From the IMG/VR virus record IMGVR_UViG_3300012928_000043, positions 1 to 23,798 of that record: a stretch of DNA of 23,798 nt; one strand, given 5' to 3'. This document shows, one piece after another, positions 1 to 6,162 of the stretch (the stretch's first letter is position 1; each line of letters opens with the position of its first letter). The DNA comes from a virus. Made by a program: the position numbers and the translations under genes. The notes beneath the pieces were generated by a model. The model ran no database searches. It was given only the letters and a program-made list of their open reading frames with translations, and was not told the origin of the DNA.

Positions 1-40
1 ACAGACCATTTTCGTGCCTCTAGAATCATATGGTATAAAG

Positions 41-188
41 ACAGCTGGGCAAAATAACAAAATAATCATTTCAGCATTGGTCACTCATATGACTAAAACA
101 AAAATAAAAAACGACTGGCTTTTTATTTTTACATACAATCATGAGTGATACATTTTACCAATGATTAAATGATACAATACCCAGCTGT
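41..188. repeat. Nested long inverted repeat (possible cruciform or structured RNA)
   Basis: Five pairs of complementary arms are nested in order. They are 41-49 with 180-188 (ACAGCTGGG/CCCAGCTGT), 65-71 with 167-173 (ATCATTT/AAATGAT), 75-81 with 157-163 (CATTGGT/ACCAATG), 82-88 with 141-147 (CACTCAT/ATGAGTG) and 100-110 with 120-130 (AAAAATAAAAA/TTTTTATTTTT). That is about 41 Watson-Crick pairs with small internal loops and a 9-nt apical loop. The pairing is directly visible. Whether it acts as DNA (origin, packaging or recombination site) or as RNA is unknown. The innermost A-tract/T-tract stem could also weakly end transcription in either direction, but it lacks the GC-rich stem of an ordinary intrinsic terminator. 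Confidence 0.6.
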
Positions 189-213
189 TGTTAGAGAGAC
201 ACGATGATGATGA

Positions 214-392
214 TAGCACGATGAGTGCTAACTTCAAGATGGTGGGGTCTTGTGGAGCAAGAGCAAGACCCTACCTGAATTGAAGTTAATGGTAGTGAAG
301 TGATAAGCATCAATCTTGCTTCTTGGATTCGCAAGAAGTATCTAGCGAAATGGGTTCGACACCCGTTTCGGTGGATAAAACTCCAGCAAGAT
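214..392 (+). ncRNA. Candidate structured RNA or leader element upstream of the late promoter
   Basis: No credible ORF lies here, but the segment folds densely on paper. There is a 6-bp hairpin at 214-230. A bipartite stem pairs 229-236 with 281-288 (8 bp) and 241-252 with 264-275 (12 bp including one G-U), with an 11-nt loop. Another hairpin pairs 317-325 with 332-340 (one G-U), and a 10-bp hairpin pairs 346-355 with 361-370. The loop sequence AGCAAGA (256-262) is complementary to TCTTGCT (314-320), which also pairs with AGCAAGA at 385-391, so two alternative folds exist. GC looks higher than in the late genes. I do not recognise a known RNA family. The strand is assumed from the surrounding genes and the RNA boundaries are inferred. 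Confidence 0.4.
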
Positions 393-398
393 CAAGGG

Positions 399-413
399 GT
401 TACACCGTGTGAC
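399..413. promoter_or_regulatory. Imperfect 15-bp dyad abutting the -35 box (possible operator)
   Basis: GTTACAC and GTGTGAC flank a single central C; six of the seven half-site positions are complementary. The dyad ends one base before the TTGACA -35 box. That placement suits a dimeric regulator. The same sequence could not form a good RNA hairpin because the loop would be one base. No regulator is identified in this window. Confidence 0.35.
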
Positions 414-443
414 TTGACATGTTGATAGAGGGCTGTGTATTAT
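414..443 (+). promoter_or_regulatory. Sigma-70-type promoter for terS and the late operon
   Basis: A perfect -35 hexamer TTGACA (414-419) is followed by an 18-bp spacer and TATTAT (438-443), which matches the -10 consensus at five of six positions. Transcription would start near 450, about 20 nt before the terS ATG at 471. This is the best promoter I can see in the window and implies use of host RNA polymerase at least here. Confidence 0.65.
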
Positions 444-470
444 CATTCAAAGAGATTATGGGTCTAGGAT

Positions 471-902
471 ATGACTAAAGCAAACAAACAACAACAAGAG
501 AAGTACAAGGGTAAGATAGTACCCATGAACGAAATTGAGAGCAATGCGAAGACATTGCGACCTTTGAGTGATATCACGGATGCACAAGCAGAACTGGTAC
601 ACATGATGTTGCATGATGGTTGCAACCCAACAGAAGCAAGTAAACGTCTGGGTAGGAATAAGGCATGGGCATATAAAACCATTGTAAAACAACATGTTAT
701 CGACTACCGACAGAAGTTAAGCATGATGACATTGGGATGGGATGCCACACAGGCATTGGCAACCATGAGAGAACTGTTGCAAGCAAAGAGTAACTACATC
801 AGACTTGAAGCCAGTAAAGATCTGATGGACAGAGCAGGACTAAAGGTTGAGCCAGTACGAGGAGCCAACACCAACGTAAGTATAAACTTCAACATTGATT
901 AA
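471..902 (+). CDS. terS: Terminase small subunit
   Basis: This 143-residue protein is the likely DNA-recognition subunit of the packaging motor, which binds concatemeric phage DNA and hands it to the large subunit. A helix-turn-helix-like stretch lies around residues 52-71 (NPTEASKRLGRNKAWAYKTI). It is followed by a helical oligomerisation-like region containing RLEASKDLMDRAGL, a layout typical of phage small terminases, and the usual short charged C-terminal tail. The size fits the family. It is the first gene after the 414-443 promoter and two genes upstream of terL. The ribosome-binding site is weak (AGG at 466-468). GC is near 48% in its middle, higher than the late genes. The family call rests on pattern and context. 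Confidence 0.75.
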   Translation: MTKANKQQQEKYKGKIVPMNEIESNAKTLRPLSDITDAQAELVHMMLHDGCNPTEASKRLGRNKAWAYKTIVKQHVIDYRQKLSMMTLGWDATQALATMRELLQAKSNYIRLEASKDLMDRAGLKVEPVRGANTNVSINFNID

Positions 903-1081
903 ACAACACGAGAAACTTGTATAGGGGGACCCATTTGATGCAAGGCACACTGACAAAAGTCACTTAAAAACTGTGGTGCAATAAAACAAAAAAGTAAACC
1001 ACATGCACGATAGTATTGTGAAAAGTATTAACCTAAAAAAAATTTTACTATACAAAGGTCAATTTAACAAAGGAGTTAATT

Positions 1082-1714
1082 ATGGGTGAAGAAGCAAGTG
1101 TCTCTAATGACCCTTCTGAACAGAAGAAAAGAGATAAAGCAATGCAAGAGATGTATGAGAAAGAATCTTTAAGAAATACTAAAGATCGTCAATCATCTTT
1201 TGATAACTATGGAGAGAGTCGTAAAGCAGCTGAAAAGGGTATAGACGACATGATGTCTGCTAAAGACTCTATTGCAGTAAGAGACAATGCAAGAATGGCA
1301 ATGGAGCTAGAAGAGAAAGCAGATAAAGGTTTATTAACTGGCAGTCGTACTGGTGACATGTTTATCCCAGGTGCTAACATTCTCAGTCTTGTACAGAGCA
1401 AAACTCTCAAAGGAGCAGCTAGAACTCTTAGAGAAGGTGGCAGAGCTATATTAGACGAAAGAGGTTCTGTTGTAGGTGCTGCAAAGTATGATATGGATGG
1501 CAATGTCATTGCTGGTTCTTATTATGGTCAATCAGAATATGACCCAACAAAAACTGTTGAGCCTGATGAAAGTCCTGAAGCTGAAGGAGCTATGGCTAAA
1601 AAAGATGGAACTGGAGAAAGTGGTGTTGAAGTTCCAAAGGCAAAGAAGCCAGCTGCAAGTAGAAGATCATTGATAGCTGGTGGTGGTGGAGCAAGTCGTA
1701 GAGTATTCTTTTGA
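1082..1714 (+). CDS. Unknown protein between terS and terL
   Basis: This 210-residue protein is not recognised. The N-terminal half (residues 1-90) is highly charged and probably helical or coiled-coil. A central part contains GSRTGDMFIPGANILSLV, and residues 150-190 are Pro/Glu/Lys-rich and probably disordered. The C-terminus is a basic glycine-rich motif, RRSLIAGGGGASRRVFF. Similar Arg/Gly-rich tails occur on some phage structural proteins, so a virion-associated role is possible but only inferred. A good Shine-Dalgarno (AAAGGAG, 1069-1075) lies 6 nt before the ATG. Its TGA overlaps the TTG start of terL in TTGA, which suggests translational coupling. Confidence 0.7.
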   Translation: MGEEASVSNDPSEQKKRDKAMQEMYEKESLRNTKDRQSSFDNYGESRKAAEKGIDDMMSAKDSIAVRDNARMAMELEEKADKGLLTGSRTGDMFIPGANILSLVQSKTLKGAARTLREGGRAILDERGSVVGAAKYDMDGNVIAGSYYGQSEYDPTKTVEPDESPEAEGAMAKKDGTGESGVEVPKAKKPAASRRSLIAGGGGASRRVFF

Positions 1715-3249
1715 ATCTCGACTACAAACCTCCTGGGAATGTTGCCAAGGCTTTCATGAAGGATGGCTCTTTTGTTCGTGGAATAAGAGGGCCAGTAGGA
1801 TCAGGGAAGTCCGTAACTTGTTGCATGGAAATCATGCGAAAGGCAGTATCTCAAAAACCAAATGCACAGAATGTGCGAAAGTCCAGATGGGCAGTAATAA
1901 GAAATACCAATCCTCAACTCAAAACTACTACTATCAAAACTTGGAGAGATTGGTTTACTGATGAACTAGGGAGATTTGTATGGTCACCTCCGTATACTCA
2001 CAATATATGCATTGCATTACCAGACAAAACGACTGTTGAACTAGAAGTAATATTCTTAGCATTAGATAAGACAGAAGATGTCAAGAAGCTATTATCTCTT
2101 GAATTAACTGGTGTTTGGATCAATGAGGCCCGTGAAATTAATAAAAACATCGTTGATGCATGCACTATGCGTGTTGGGCGTTTTCCTTCTATGCGTGATG
2201 GTGGTCCTAGCTGGTTTGGGGTAATTATGGACACAAACAGCCCTGATGAATCCCATTGGTGGGGGATTATGGCTGGAGAAGTACCCATACCAGAGTATCT
2301 AACTACTGATGAAAAGCTACTTATGGTCAAGCCTGATGACTGGAACTTTTTTTCCCAACCAAGTGCAATGTTTGAAAAGAAGGATGAACATGGTAATTTA
2401 AGTGGTTATACACCTAATTTAGATTCTGAAAACCGATCTAATCTTAATGCTGCTTACTATGAAAAGATTATTCTTGGTAAGTCACCAGCTTGGGTAACTG
2501 TTTATGTTTTAAATAAATATCAAGCTATATTAGATGGTAAACCTGTTTATCCTACGTTTAAAAGAGAAACCCATGTTGCTAAAGAACCATTAACTCCTGA
2601 GCCACATTCTGATGTTTATGTAGGTATAGATTTTGGCAGAAGTCCATCAGCTATATTTTGTCAATTCCATAACAATAGATGGATTATATTTCATGAGTAT
2701 CTAGCAAAAGATATGGGTGCAACAAGATTTGCTGACTTACTTAAAAAAGATATAGCTAGAAATGGCTATGAAAAATTACCATTAAAATTTATTGGAGATC
2801 CAGCTGGTAACCAAATGGCTCAAACATCTGAGCATACTCCTTTTATGATTCTAAGAGCAGCTGGTATACAATGCTATCCAGCTCCTACAAATGACATTGC
2901 AGTTAGAGTAGAAGCAGTAGAATCTGTATTGAACAAAATGACAGAAGGCTATCCATCAATTCTTATATCTCCTACATGCACAAACCTCATCTCTGGCTTT
3001 GAAGGTGGATATCAGTATAAAAGAATATACTATATGTCCAATGAGAGATATGAAGATAGACCTGATAAAAACAGATTTAGTCATGTTCATGATGCTTTAC
3101 AGTATGCATTTCTTGGAGGTGGGGAAGGTCGTAGAGTAATATTAGGTGGGAGAAATCCAACATCCCCTACCATTGTCCAACGAGTAGGTAATCCCTTTGC
3201 AAGATTACGAACTACAAGACAAAGAGGAAGATTGGCTAGAAGTTTATGA
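1711..3249 (+). CDS. terL: Terminase large subunit (ATPase and nuclease)
   Basis: This is the packaging motor that cuts concatemers and pumps DNA into the prohead using ATP. It has 512 residues. A Walker A motif GPVGSGKS lies at 27-34. A Walker B-like segment LTGVWINEA at 132-140 has catalytic Glu139. An RNase H-like nuclease domain follows, with acidic residues at Asp307 (VGIDFG), Asp363 (IGDPAG) and Asp461 (HVHDALQYAF). The start is TTG, inside the TTGA overlap with the upstream gene; the next ATG (1756) would trim residues just before the ATPase core. GC falls from about 41% over 1741-2340 to about 32% over 2341-2760, within the linker between the two domains. Confidence 0.95.
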   Translation: MNLDYKPPGNVAKAFMKDGSFVRGIRGPVGSGKSVTCCMEIMRKAVSQKPNAQNVRKSRWAVIRNTNPQLKTTTIKTWRDWFTDELGRFVWSPPYTHNICIALPDKTTVELEVIFLALDKTEDVKKLLSLELTGVWINEAREINKNIVDACTMRVGRFPSMRDGGPSWFGVIMDTNSPDESHWWGIMAGEVPIPEYLTTDEKLLMVKPDDWNFFSQPSAMFEKKDEHGNLSGYTPNLDSENRSNLNAAYYEKIILGKSPAWVTVYVLNKYQAILDGKPVYPTFKRETHVAKEPLTPEPHSDVYVGIDFGRSPSAIFCQFHNNRWIIFHEYLAKDMGATRFADLLKKDIARNGYEKLPLKFIGDPAGNQMAQTSEHTPFMILRAAGIQCYPAPTNDIAVRVEAVESVLNKMTEGYPSILISPTCTNLISGFEGGYQYKRIYYMSNERYEDRPDKNRFSHVHDALQYAFLGGGEGRRVILGGRNPTSPTIVQRVGNPFARLRTTRQRGRLARSL

Positions 3250-3668
3250 AATGGATTATAGCTTTTTGCGATGCTAAGAACATAGGTATATGGAAACTGT
3301 TTACAAAACACAGAAAAGGTTTCTCACATTGTTTTGCAGTTCAGTATATACCTGATGTAAAACATTGGATATGCATGGAATTTGTAACCAGAGGATTCAA
3401 AGCAAAAATCCTAACAGAAGATGAAGCCACTCACATGGTTGGTTTCATGGTTAAATACTGCAAATGTATTGAATATCAGCCAACAGATAAGCCAATATAC
3501 GTTCCTAGATGGTTATATTGTGTTAGTTTTATTAAACATTTATGTAATGTTCGTAAATTTTGGATACTTACCCCTTATCAATTGTATTGTGAATTGAAAA
3601 AAAGGGGTGGAAAAAGCATATTTGAAGATAACAAGGAGAATAGTAATGGGCAACCTCAATCCGTTTAA
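3246..3668 (+). CDS. Small protein, possible permuted NlpC/papain-like fold
   Basis: This 140-residue protein is joined to terL by an ATGA overlap. The pattern is a His in a strand (GFSHCFAVQY, His28), a W-I-C-M-E strand near 41-45, then a Cys at the start of a helix (YCVSFIKHLC, Cys92), followed by ILTPYQLYCEL. A His before a Cys-led helix, followed by a TP-x-x-L motif, is the order of circularly permuted papain/NlpC-type amidases and peptidases. That assignment is my inference from pattern only. It is cysteine-rich (seven Cys). No signal peptide is visible. Its place between terL and the portal suggests a head or packaging role, or an enzyme carried in the virion. Confidence 0.75.
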   Translation: MKWIIAFCDAKNIGIWKLFTKHRKGFSHCFAVQYIPDVKHWICMEFVTRGFKAKILTEDEATHMVGFMVKYCKCIEYQPTDKPIYVPRWLYCVSFIKHLCNVRKFWILTPYQLYCELKKRGGKSIFEDNKENSNGQPQSV

Positions 3669-3936
3669 AACACCTAAAATGCCACAACAATCACCAGAAG
3701 ATCAAAAAGCTTTAGCAGATTTAAGAAAACAGCAACAACAAGAAGCTGCTGATCTAGAAAATGCAAAGAAAGAAAGAATAAGAAAAATTGCTGGTAATTT
3801 AGTTGGCCCTAAATCAACTCAATCTAAACAGTTAGAAGGTTTTACTGGATTTAGAGATGATGATGATGAAGATGAATTAGGTTTAAAAAATCGTAGTAAA
3901 ACTAGAACTATGGGTAAAGTCAAAATAGGATATTAA
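3646..3936 (+). CDS. Small charged protein upstream of the portal
   Basis: This 96-residue protein is not recognised. It has an N-terminal region rich in Gln/Pro, a helical Lys/Glu/Gln stretch (LADLRKQQQQEAADLENAKK) and a very acidic run (DDDDEDE), and ends basic. It is probably partly disordered. I chose ATG 3646 because AAGGAG (3633-3638) lies 7 nt upstream. A GTG at 3607 in the same frame would add 13 residues but has poorer support. The start overlaps the end of the upstream gene by 23 bases, and the stop lies 1 nt before the portal ATG. A minor head or assembly factor is plausible, but only from context. Confidence 0.65.
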   Translation: MGNLNPFKTPKMPQQSPEDQKALADLRKQQQQEAADLENAKKERIRKIAGNLVGPKSTQSKQLEGFTGFRDDDDEDELGLKNRSKTRTMGKVKIGY

Positions 3937-3937
3937 A

Positions 3938-5527
3938 ATGGAAAGATATGATTCTGATCCAGCACCTTCCGTAAGCCAAGGTCAAGATGCTAAATATAAA
4001 AAGATAATGGACAAGTATCAAAAAGCCAAAAGCAGATGGAATACTTGGACAGATGTTTGGGAAGAAATATATGATTATGTATTTCCTGATAGAGAAAGTT
4101 TTTATGGAGAGATGTATGGTTCTCGAAGAACTGAAAAAGTCTATGATGAAACTGCTAGTACTGGAGTACCAAGATTTGCATCAAGATTACAACTAGGATT
4201 TTTTCCTCCAAATGGCAATGCTTTTAAATTAATAGCTGGACCAGAAATACCTGATGAAGCAGTAACACCAAATCTAGAATTTGAATTAAATAAAATTACA
4301 GAGATTATCCATGAGGGGTTAAGAAACAGTAACTTTAATGCAGAGTTTCATGAAGGTCTACAAGATTTGGGTATTGGTACTATGAATATGTTAGTAGAGC
4401 CAGGAAGGTTTTTAGGAGATCTGCATTTTACAGCAGTTCCTCCAACTAATCTTGCTCTTATTGGTGGTGGCATGGATCAGGTTACTGGATGGTTTAGATG
4501 GATGTATGATTGTGATATTACAGATATTAAACATAGATATCCATATATTAAGTATACACCTGAGATGGAAGCTATACAAAAAAGAGACCCAAGAAGAAAA
4601 ACAAGAATAATAGAAGCTACTTGTTATGATCCTGATGACAAGTTTAAAGATGAACATTCTTACTATATTATTTCAGAAACAGATAAAGCTATATTATATG
4701 AAACAAAACTAAAAGGCAGAGGTTCTGTACCTTGGATTACGACTAGATGGTCTAAGTCTGGATTTGAAGTTTGGGGTAGAGGCCCAGTACTACAAGCTAT
4801 GCCAGCAATCAAAACATTGAACTTAACTATTCAGCTTATATTAGAAAATGCTGAGATGGCTATAGGTGGTGCTTATGTTTATGATGATGATGGAGTATTT
4901 AATCCTGATAACATAACAATACAACCTGGAACATTTATACCAAGAAGTCCTGGCTCTCAAATTCAAAATTTACAGAGTCCAGCTAGATTTGATGTTGCAC
5001 AACTTATTCTAGATGACATGAGAAGAAATGTCCGTAAAGCTATGTTTATTGATGAATTAGATTCAAGACCAAATGCAAAGACTCCATTATCTGCTACAGA
5101 AGTTTCTGAGAGATTAGCCGATGTAGCAAGAGACATGGGAGCAGTTGCTGGTCGTATGCAAAAAGAATTTCTTATGCCTTTGGTAGAAAGAATTGTTTTT
5201 ATTTATAGTCAACAAGGCATCATAAACATTCCAAAAATAGATGGCAGAGAAATAAAAATTGTACCTGTATCACCTTTATTAAGGGCCCAAGATCTACAAG
5301 ACGTTGCTGATTTTACTAGATTCAATCAAGCTATTGCTGGTACATTTGGACAAGAGATTGGTCCAGCATTGTTGAATCAAGAAAATGTAGTCAAGTTCTT
5401 AGCAGAGAAATTTGGGATGAAGCCAGAGTTGTTAGCTAAGCAAGAGCAAGTTGAAAGCAACATGCAAATGGCAATGCAACTATTACAAGGAGGTATGAGT
5501 GAACAAAATCAAACAGGAGGTAATTAA
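3938..5527 (+). CDS. Portal (head-tail connector) protein, T7 gp8-like
   Basis: This 529-residue protein is close in length to T7 gp8 (536). It forms the dodecameric ring at one head vertex through which DNA enters and leaves and to which the tail attaches. The N-terminus has the helical family opening (WNTWTDVWEEIYDYVFPDRE), followed by GVPRFASRLQLGFFPPNGNAF, as in podoviral connectors. The middle carries wing and stem segments (SWITTRW-like VPWITTRWSKSGFEVWGRGP), and the C-terminus is Gln/Met/Gly-rich. The region LSATEVSERLADVARDMGAVAGR matches the helical segment near the tunnel. Two downstream Shine-Dalgarno sequences lie inside its 3' end, and the next gene starts within it at 5499. Confidence 0.92.
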   Translation: MERYDSDPAPSVSQGQDAKYKKIMDKYQKAKSRWNTWTDVWEEIYDYVFPDRESFYGEMYGSRRTEKVYDETASTGVPRFASRLQLGFFPPNGNAFKLIAGPEIPDEAVTPNLEFELNKITEIIHEGLRNSNFNAEFHEGLQDLGIGTMNMLVEPGRFLGDLHFTAVPPTNLALIGGGMDQVTGWFRWMYDCDITDIKHRYPYIKYTPEMEAIQKRDPRRKTRIIEATCYDPDDKFKDEHSYYIISETDKAILYETKLKGRGSVPWITTRWSKSGFEVWGRGPVLQAMPAIKTLNLTIQLILENAEMAIGGAYVYDDDGVFNPDNITIQPGTFIPRSPGSQIQNLQSPARFDVAQLILDDMRRNVRKAMFIDELDSRPNAKTPLSATEVSERLADVARDMGAVAGRMQKEFLMPLVERIVFIYSQQGIINIPKIDGREIKIVPVSPLLRAQDLQDVADFTRFNQAIAGTFGQEIGPALLNQENVVKFLAEKFGMKPELLAKQEQVESNMQMAMQLLQGGMSEQNQTGGN

Positions 5528-5789
5528 TTCAGTAGATGGTCGGAAGTACCCTCCAAATGTTGAAGATGATCTTAATAGTAAAGCCAATGCACTATTTTCT
5601 GAAGGTATTGGTAAAAAGTTTCTCCAGTATCTTGAAGGCATTACAACGAACAATGTACATGGTCCAGGATTGGGAATTGAGAGTTTGGCACACTATGAAG
5701 GACAAAGATACATTGTGGGAATTATTAAAGCACGAACTGAAATGGGCAAAAAGATCCCAGACCAATCAATTGAAAGGAGAGTCGAGTAA
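5499..5789 (+). CDS. Small conserved-type protein between portal and scaffold
   Basis: This 96-residue protein has unknown function. The core GKKFLQYLEGITTNNVHGPG and HYEGQRYIVGIIKAR resembles small proteins I associate with the portal-scaffold interval of podoviruses; that is recall, not a search. The start is GTG at 5499, inside the portal gene in another frame, supported by AAGGAGG (5487-5493) 5 nt upstream. A second AGGAGG at 5515-5520 lies near the portal stop. It has no partner ATG or GTG at ideal spacing, so it may serve an unusual start or be chance. The stop shares one base with the next ATG (TAATG). Confidence 0.75.
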   Translation: MNKIKQEVINSVDGRKYPPNVEDDLNSKANALFSEGIGKKFLQYLEGITTNNVHGPGLGIESLAHYEGQRYIVGIIKARTEMGKKIPDQSIERRVE

Positions 5790-5929
5790 TGTCAGGAAAA
5801 CCAACAAATCCTAAACTATATGCAAGAGCAAAAGCTATAGTTAAAGCAAGAGTAAAGAAATGGCCTTCAGCTTATGCATCAGGTCAGCTTGTAAGACAGT
5901 ATAAAAAGATGGGTGGAAAGTACGCTTAA
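5789..5929 (+). CDS. Tiny basic protein (46 aa)
   Basis: The translation is 46 residues, beginning MSGKPTNPKLYARAKAIVKA and ending SGQLVRQYKKMGGKYA. It has 12 Lys and 4 Arg and almost no acidic residues. The YASGQLVRQYKKMGGKY pattern is one I associate with short virus proteins of a domain of unknown function (DUF5872-like, from memory). Both ends share one base with neighbours (TAATG at 5787-5791 and 5927-5931), so it is embedded in a coupled run of small genes. That makes it likely real despite its size. A nucleic-acid-binding or capsid-internal role is possible from charge alone. Confidence 0.7.
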   Translation: MSGKPTNPKLYARAKAIVKARVKKWPSAYASGQLVRQYKKMGGKYA

Positions 5930-6159
5930 TGAGTTTAACTAAGTGGTTCAATGAGAAGTGGGTTGATATATCTACAAAGAAAGATGGTAAACATCCAAAG
6001 TGTGGTCGGTCTAAAGGCGATGGTAGAGGTTACCCAAAATGTGTACCACAAAGAAAGGCAATGATGATGAGTGCTAAAGAAAAGAAACAAGCCACTAATA
6101 GAAAAAGAGCTACCAATCCTAGTGGTGGTGGCAAAACACCAACATATGCGAGGACTTAG
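5929..6159 (+). CDS. Small basic protein with WVDISTKKDG/GYPKC motif
   Basis: This 76-residue protein starts by a 1-base overlap with the gene before it. An N-terminal WFNEKWVDISTKK is followed by CGRSKGDGRGYPKCVPQRKA. Its two Cys (25 and 39) could be paired or could help bind a metal. The C-terminal half (MSAKEKKQATNRKRATNP) is strongly basic. I recall this arrangement from short virus and marine-phage proteins of unknown function (DUF5872-like). It is adjacent to two other small basic genes, which suggests a shared role in or near the virion, but no function is known to me. Confidence 0.72.
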   Translation: MSLTKWFNEKWVDISTKKDGKHPKCGRSKGDGRGYPKCVPQRKAMMMSAKEKKQATNRKRATNPSGGGKTPTYART

Positions 6160-6162
6160 AAA

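Noticed and set aside
100-130. Intrinsic terminator
   Set aside because: The stem is only A-T pairs and lacks a GC-rich part. It fits better as the innermost arm of the nested repeat, although weak termination cannot be excluded.
350-376. Complete tRNA or tmRNA gene around the T-arm-like sequence
   Set aside because: The acceptor strand after the T-arm (367-373) has no complementary partner 70-95 nt upstream, the nearby hairpin (317-340) has a 6-nt loop rather than an anticodon arm, there is no CCA, and no tag reading frame is visible.
456-695. Minus-strand ORFs opposite terS
   Set aside because: They are antisense shadows of a well-supported gene, are Cys/Leu/Phe-rich as is typical of reverse complements, and lack ribosome sites.
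1476-1961. Plus-strand ORFs overlapping the 1082 gene and terL (1476-1673, 1680-1961)
   Set aside because: They lie in alternative frames inside supported genes, have no Shine-Dalgarno, and show low-complexity translation.
3607-3645. GTG 3607 as start of the small gene before the portal
   Set aside because: ATG 3646 has AAGGAG at 7-nt spacing; the upstream extension would lengthen the overlap with the previous gene and has no better site.
5536-5814. Alternative-frame ORF across 5536-5814
   Set aside because: It overlaps almost entirely the 5499 gene, which has a better ribosome site and a recognisable pattern, and runs into the next gene.
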